Positions 7,069-10,633 of a stretch of 10,633 nucleotides of DNA are shown here, one piece after another. Source of the stretch: Phycisphaerae bacterium (GTDB taxonomy: Bacteria; Planctomycetota; Phycisphaerae; Tepidisphaerales; Tepidisphaeraceae); NCBI GenBank assembly GCA_014380825.1, contig JACMJD010000031.1, positions 1 through 10,633 on the forward strand. Direction: 5' to 3'. Both the position numbers and the translations under genes were made by a program. A model generated the notes under the pieces. It had not been told where the DNA came from, made no database searches, and saw only the letters and a list, made by a program, of their open reading frames with translations. The first letter of the stretch is position 1; each line of letters opens with the position of its first letter.

Positions 7069-7953
7069 ATGACCACGCGCACCGGAAATTTCCCGATTGG
7101 ACTTCGACGCGGCTGGGGTGATTGGCAGAAAAACGACCTGCGATCGTTTCTCACCTGGATTAAAGAACACGGTTTTGATGCCGTCGATCTGATGAACGTG
7201 ACGCGCGCCGACTTGGCCGCCGTACAGGATGCCGGCCTGCGCCTCGGCTCCGCCGATCTGCTGGACTTCGGCCAGATCATGGCCAGCGACACCGGCAAGC
7301 GCCGCGACGTGATCGCGAAGAACGTGCAATACGTGAACGATATTGGCGGCGCGGGCGTGAAGGCATTCTTCACCTGCGTCATTCCCGGCGACGCAACGAT
7401 GCCCCGCTCGGAAAACTACGCGCTGGCCGTCGAGTGCTATTCGCCGATCGCGGAAGCCGCGGCGAAAGTCGGCGCGAAGATCGCCATCGAAGGATGGCCC
7501 GGCGGCGCACCGCATTACGCATCACTCTGCTGCACACCCGAAACGATGCGCGCATTTATCCGCGACGTGCCCGGCGGCGCGATCGGCGTGAATTACGATC
7601 CATCCCATCTGATTCGACTGGGCGTCGATCACGTGCGCTTCCTTCGCGAGTTCCTGCCGCAGGTGCATCACGTCCACGCGAAGGACACGGAGCTGTTCGA
7701 GGAATCGATCTACGAGCTGGGACGTTTCCAGGGCAGCGCGTTCAGCAAGCCGCACGGGTTCGGCGAATTCAACTGGCGCTACACGATCCCCGGCAAAGGC
7801 GCCGCTCATTGGTCGCAAATCTCCCGCGTGCTGAAGGAAGGAAATTACCAGGGCGTCGTCAGCGTCGAGCTGGAAGATGAAAACTTCAACGGCACCGAGC
7901 AAGGCGAAAAGTCCGGCTTCACGAATTCGCTGGAGTTCCTGCGATCGGTTTAA
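7069..7953 (+). CDS. Sugar phosphate isomerase/epimerase family protein (xylose isomerase-like TIM barrel)
   Basis: Cytosolic protein of 294 aa, the usual length for single-domain AP-endonuclease-2-type TIM-barrel enzymes. These isomerise or epimerise sugars and related polyols using a divalent metal. The beta-strand ends carry the expected metal ligands: Glu141 (IAIEGWP), Asp177 and His180 (VNYDPSH), His203 (HVHAKD) and Glu267 (VSVELED). RYTIPGKGAAHW (237-248) and the VSVELED strand are typical family blocks. The exact substrate cannot be read from sequence. Planctomycetes carry many paralogues, often beside Gfo/Idh/MocA genes as in this window. The ATG at 7069 follows the upstream stop by 9 bp with only a weak ribosome binding site, suggesting translational coupling. 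The stop is 5 bp from the stop of the converging moaD-like gene, with no visible terminator between them. Confidence 0.92.
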   Translation: MTTRTGNFPIGLRRGWGDWQKNDLRSFLTWIKEHGFDAVDLMNVTRADLAAVQDAGLRLGSADLLDFGQIMASDTGKRRDVIAKNVQYVNDIGGAGVKAFFTCVIPGDATMPRSENYALAVECYSPIAEAAAKVGAKIAIEGWPGGAPHYASLCCTPETMRAFIRDVPGGAIGVNYDPSHLIRLGVDHVRFLREFLPQVHHVHAKDTELFEESIYELGRFQGSAFSKPHGFGEFNWRYTIPGKGAAHWSQISRVLKEGNYQGVVSVELEDENFNGTEQGEKSGFTNSLEFLRSV

Positions 7954-7958
7954 GGTAC

Positions 7959-8237
7959 TCATCCACCCGACACCGCTTGGATGATGAACAGCGCATCACT
8001 ATCGCGCAGCCCGCGCGATTCGTGATCGTCGATCCACGTGACGCTTTCGTCGTTGAGGTAGATCAAGATATGCTGACGGATCGCACCATTCTCATCCCAG
8101 ACATGCGCGCGAAGATTTGAATACCGCTCTTGCAATGCTCGAAGCGCAATCGCAAGCGTTGCTGCTTCCACGACGATTCTGCGCTGTCCGCCTACCGAGT
8201 CGGCGAGCAGTCCGGGAACTGTGACGGGAATTGTCAT
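7959..8237 (-). CDS. MoaD/ThiS-family ubiquitin-like sulfur-carrier or small-modifier protein
   Basis: Small beta-grasp protein of 92 aa, the normal size for this family. It opens with a VTVPGLL strand. An amphipathic helix follows (LAIALRALQERYSNLRAHV), then the hallmark strand ILIYLNDESV (57-66), RDSDALFIIQAVSGG and a C-terminal Gly91-Gly92. In characterised relatives the terminal diglycine is adenylated by an E1-like enzyme. It is then thiocarboxylated for sulfur delivery (MoaD, ThiS) or joined to lysines (archaeal SAMPs). Which applies is unknown: no E1 (MoeB/ThiF), MoaE or ThiG gene is in the window. The pattern (NDESV, and no obvious molybdopterin-cluster neighbour) fits the small-modifier subgroup better than classical MoaD. 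It starts 6 bp after the stop of the beta-propeller gene on the same strand, so the two are probably one operon. Confidence 0.85.
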   Translation of the reverse strand: MTIPVTVPGLLADSVGGQRRIVVEAATLAIALRALQERYSNLRAHVWDENGAIRQHILIYLNDESVTWIDDHESRGLRDSDALFIIQAVSGG

Positions 8238-8243
8238 CGCGAT

Positions 8244-9317
8244 CTAGACGTTGTATGCCCGCACGGTTTCGATGCGCGGCAGACTTGCCGGCAGCTTCAT
8301 CCACGAATCGCCGGCATCATTCGACGCCCACACGTCGCCCATCGTGGTGCCGACGTACACGCCCGCCGGATCGTTGGCGTCGCACGCCATCGCGTCGCGG
8401 AGGACGCTGACGAACTGCGGATCGCGCTCGCTCGGCAATCCCTTCGTCGTCGCGCTCCATGATTCGCCGCGGTTGGATGATTTGTAGACGCGGAGCTTTC
8501 CGTCCTTGAAGAATCGCTGCTCGTCGGACTGCAGCGGGCAGATGAAGATCTCGCCGGTGTTGCTGATGACCATCGGAAACCCGAAGTTTCCCGGCAGACC
8601 GTTTTCGATTGCGTGCCAAGAATCGCCGGCGTCGGTGCTGCGCAGCACACCGCCGTGGAACTGCATGTACAGCGTGTTCGAATCGCGCGGATCAAGCACC
8701 GGCTTATGCGGACAACAACACGTCGGCGAACCTTCCGCACCGGTGGGCATCTGCGGCAGGCCGTTGTTGATCGCGGTCCACGTCTCGCCGCCGTCGAGCG
8801 TGCGGAACATTCCGACCGCGGAAATGCCCACCCACATGCGCTTCGCGTTCTTCGGATCGACGAGGATCGAATGCAAACACAATCCGCCATTGCCGGGATA
8901 CCAGTCTTTCACATCCGGCCCGCTCGTGAGCGACTCGAATTCCTTCCATGACTCACCACGATCGCGACTGACGAACAGCCCCGCCTCATCGACGCCGCAA
9001 AGCAGCGTGTTCTTATCCGCCGGCGAAGTCATGATCTGCCAGATCCGTTTCACCTTCCGCCCGCTCTCTTTCGGATATGTTGGCCGCCCTTTCAGCTCGT
9101 TCCACGTTTGGCCCATGTCATCGCTCACGCGAAATGTCGCGCCATAAACGTAGTGAGTCGTGCCAAGAAAGATCCGCCCGCCGGGATCCATGTGCAGCGC
9201 GCTGACTTCCCAGCCGGGCATGTGCGGCGCGGAGATCGCCCAATCTCGCCGTGATTTGTCGCCGCGGTAAATGAACGCGCCCTTGTTCGTCCCGACGATG
9301 ACGATGGTGTTGCTCAT
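8244..9317 (-). CDS. Six-Asp-box (BNR) beta-propeller protein, Ycf48/sialidase-like fold, apparently cytosolic
   Basis: Protein of 357 aa from the ATG at 9317. A GTG at 9368 would extend it, but that lies upstream of the probable promoter. It starts MSNTIVIVGTNKGAFIYRGD and lacks a signal peptide or membrane segment. Six Asp-box motifs (S/T-x-D-x-G-x-S/T-W) are visible: residues 65-72, 117-124, 173-180, 227-234, 280-287 (Asn replaces Asp) and 332-339. They mark blades of a beta-propeller such as those of sialidases, VPS10 and the photosystem assembly factor Ycf48. No sialidase arginine triad or FRIP motif is evident, so glycosidase activity should not be assumed. An unusual CCCPHKP cluster (Cys200-202, His204) lies between blades. 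The next gene, 6 bp downstream, encodes a ubiquitin-like protein. Function is unknown; a scaffold or assembly role is an inference. Confidence 0.85.
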   Translation of the reverse strand: MSNTIVIVGTNKGAFIYRGDKSRRDWAISAPHMPGWEVSALHMDPGGRIFLGTTHYVYGATFRVSDDMGQTWNELKGRPTYPKESGRKVKRIWQIMTSPADKNTLLCGVDEAGLFVSRDRGESWKEFESLTSGPDVKDWYPGNGGLCLHSILVDPKNAKRMWVGISAVGMFRTLDGGETWTAINNGLPQMPTGAEGSPTCCCPHKPVLDPRDSNTLYMQFHGGVLRSTDAGDSWHAIENGLPGNFGFPMVISNTGEIFICPLQSDEQRFFKDGKLRVYKSSNRGESWSATTKGLPSERDPQFVSVLRDAMACDANDPAGVYVGTTMGDVWASNDAGDSWMKLPASLPRIETVRAYNV

Positions 9318-9356
9318 GATGGCCTGGCTTCCATTCGCGGTGTGCAGCGAGCGGAA

Positions 9357-9375
9357 ATTGTAAAGCACGGGTGCT
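9357..9375 (-). promoter_or_regulatory. Candidate promoter with adjacent dyad for the propeller/ubiquitin-like operon
   Basis: On the - strand a TACAAT -10-like box (9362-9357) lies about 40 bp before the ATG at 9317. It would give a leader of roughly 30-35 nt that contains a weak GGAAG ribosome binding site. Just upstream is a dyad, AGCAC-GG-GTGCT on the + strand (9364-9375). A good -35 element was not found, so the promoter could depend on an activator bound at or near the dyad. Weak consensus evidence only. Confidence 0.3.
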
Positions 9376-9496
9376 CGAAATGACGGGAAAATCGGTCTGA
9401 TCGACAGCTACTTGGCTTGCGTGGTAGCCGGATGCGTGGCCGGTTGTTTTGCCTTAGTGACTAGTACTTGATCGTCCGGCTTCGCCTCGCAAGAGC

Positions 9497-10540
9497 TTAG
9501 CCCCGAGCCTTCGGCGGCGACGCAACCGTCACCCACTTTTTCTGCTTCGCGGCATCATACATCGCTTCCATCACCGCGCTGCGATAAGCCGCTTCTTGTG
9601 CGGTGACGAGCACCGCTGGTTTGCCGACCATCGCATCCAGGAACGAATCTAAACCGGCCGGGACTTGCTCGGGCAGTTTCGTGAACGGCGTCTTGCCATC
9701 CGCCCCTTCGATGTTCTTGCACTGCACATACAACTTCTGATCGATGATCGCGGCGTGGCCTTCGGTGCCACTGACTAATAGGAACACGGGATTGGCGACG
9801 TCGTCCCAACCGGCGGCCAATGTTCCGATCGTGCCGTTCTTGAAACGCATCAGCGCTTCGCCGGTCTCGTCGCAGTTTTCGTATCGCGCGGTGCCGTTGT
9901 CGAGCGTGCAGGCGACTTCGGTCACGTCGCCCATCATCCAGAGCATGATGTCCAGCAGGTGCGTGCCCAGGTCGCCGAACGCGCCGACGCCAGCGATTGT
10001 GGGGTCGGCCATCCAGCGCCATTCGTTGGATCGATCGTTTGGCTTCTCGTCGAACCAGCCGCCCAGCGCGCCGCTGTGGCAGTTGCTTCCGCGGATGCGG
10101 GTGATCTTGCCGAACGTGCCGTTTTGGATCTGCTCGCGGATGAAGTTGACCATCGGCCCGCCGCGCACGAAGTAGCCGGTTTGGAACTTCGCGCCGATCT
10201 TGTCGATCGCGTCGCCCATTGCGTAGGCGTCGCGCGCGCCCATGCCCAGCGGTTTTTCGACGAAGATGAACTTTTTGTTCGCCTTGGTGGTCGCAAGCAC
10301 GATTCCTTCATGTTTGCTGGTTTCCGAGCAGACGATCACGCCGGTGATTTCGGAGTCGTCCAGGATCGTGCGGATATCGGCGAAGAACCGCGCGCCCAGC
10401 TCGTCGGCGCGCTCTTGGCCGCGCGGGGCGTCGTGGTCCCAGACGCTCTTGATTTTCACATCATTGCGGGCCAGCACCGTCTTGATAAACCCAGGCGTAT
10501 GAATGTGGGCACAACCCAGCAAGGCCAACTGAGGGGTCAT
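9497..10540 (-). CDS. Gfo/Idh/MocA family oxidoreductase
   Basis: NAD(P)-dependent sugar/polyol dehydrogenase family protein of 347 aa, a normal length. The N-terminal Rossmann region reads LALLGCAHIHTPGF, a variant lacking the classical GxGxxG. This variant occurs in some planctomycete members and may affect cofactor affinity. The family's EKP motif, with the catalytic-type lysine, is at residues 95-97 (FVEKPLGMG). The C-terminal substrate domain has GAFGDLGTHLLDIMLWMMGD (187-206), including the conserved Asp190 and His194, and GTIGTLAAGW typical of the central sheet. There is no Tat or Sec signal, so the protein is cytosolic. The ATG at 10540 is preceded by AAAGGA with an 8-nt spacer. The substrate is unknown; together with the TIM-barrel isomerase it suggests carbohydrate metabolism. 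The downstream propeller gene is 179 bp away and probably separately transcribed. Confidence 0.93.
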   Translation of the reverse strand: MTPQLALLGCAHIHTPGFIKTVLARNDVKIKSVWDHDAPRGQERADELGARFFADIRTILDDSEITGVIVCSETSKHEGIVLATTKANKKFIFVEKPLGMGARDAYAMGDAIDKIGAKFQTGYFVRGGPMVNFIREQIQNGTFGKITRIRGSNCHSGALGGWFDEKPNDRSNEWRWMADPTIAGVGAFGDLGTHLLDIMLWMMGDVTEVACTLDNGTARYENCDETGEALMRFKNGTIGTLAAGWDDVANPVFLLVSGTEGHAAIIDQKLYVQCKNIEGADGKTPFTKLPEQVPAGLDSFLDAMVGKPAVLVTAQEAAYRSAVMEAMYDAAKQKKWVTVASPPKARG

Positions 10541-10562
10541 CGAAGGAATCCTTTATCAAGAG

Positions 10563-10633
10563 GGTAGAGGTTAGAGGGTAGAGGTCAGGGAAGAGAAAAT
10601 GGTCTCAGCCATTTCTAACCTCTAACCTCTACC
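10563..10633. repeat. Composite palindromic intergenic repeat (AGAGGTT-type), reaching the window edge
   Basis: GGTAGAGGTTAGAGG (10563-10577) has a perfect 15-bp reverse complement at 10619-10633. Between them, AAATGG (10597-10602) and CCATTT (10609-10614) form an inner 6-bp stem with a 6-nt loop. Each outer arm is built from AGAGGTT/AGAGGGT units. It lies 20 bp upstream of the Gfo/Idh/MocA start and could be a dispersed palindromic repeat, a MITE-like element or a bidirectional terminator. There is no poly-T tract next to the stem, which argues against a simple intrinsic terminator. It may continue past the window. Confidence 0.6.

Noticed and set aside
6400..7515. 371-aa antisense open frame on the - strand
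   Set aside because: It runs opposite two well-supported + strand genes with conserved motifs, and its product shows no recognisable domain.
8244..9317. Annotation of the Asp-box protein as a sialidase
   Set aside because: Asp-boxes alone mark the fold. No FRIP motif, arginine triad or signal peptide is visible.
10563..10633. CRISPR array
   Set aside because: The repeats are short, contiguous and palindromic, with no regular unique spacers and no cas genes.

Overview
The window is GC-rich (roughly 60%), densely coded bacterial chromosome. It most likely comes from a planctomycete, plausibly class Phycisphaerae. The main pointer is a pair of secreted beta-strand-rich proteins. Both end in a double EF-hand (dockerin-like) module followed by a PEP-CTERM sorting signal (VPEP, hydrophobic stretch, Arg-rich tail), a combination typical of that group. 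Sugar isomerase (TIM barrel) and Gfo/Idh/MocA genes fit this assignment, which is inferred from protein style and not from a marker gene.

Left part (115-5318, + strand): two tandem surface-protein genes 51 bp apart. The first is intact (664 aa from the ATG at 115). The second is split by an apparent single-base loss near 4207-4222. Its 5' part (2161-4278) has the N-terminal region and the beta-repeat passenger. Its 3' part (read from 4254 to 5318) has the EF-hand pair and PEP-CTERM tail. Restoring one base gives a continuous protein of about 1,052 aa. No exosortase is present here, so sorting must depend on genes elsewhere.

Middle part (5319-7953): a LuxR-type regulator on the - strand (start 6277) is divergent from a two-gene + strand unit. 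That unit holds a conserved protein of unknown function (6415-7059) and, 9 bp later, a xylose-isomerase-like TIM-barrel protein (7069-7953). The 137-bp divergent spacer carries short direct repeats and a promoter-like element placed so close to the ATG at 6415 that the transcript may be leaderless. A 40-bp near-copy of the luxR 3' end overlaps the stop codon of the second surface-protein gene.

Right part (7959-10540, all - strand): a Gfo/Idh/MocA oxidoreductase, then (after 179 bp) a cytosolic-looking six-Asp-box beta-propeller protein, followed 6 bp later by a MoaD/ThiS-type ubiquitin-like protein ending in Gly-Gly. The propeller/Ubl pair is probably one operon and is the most interesting functional puzzle here. 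The window ends in a composite palindrome with 15-bp perfect arms made of AGAGGTT-like units, probably a dispersed intergenic repeat. No rRNA, tRNA, CRISPR array, transposase or phage gene was seen. No intergenic stretch exceeds 300 bp.
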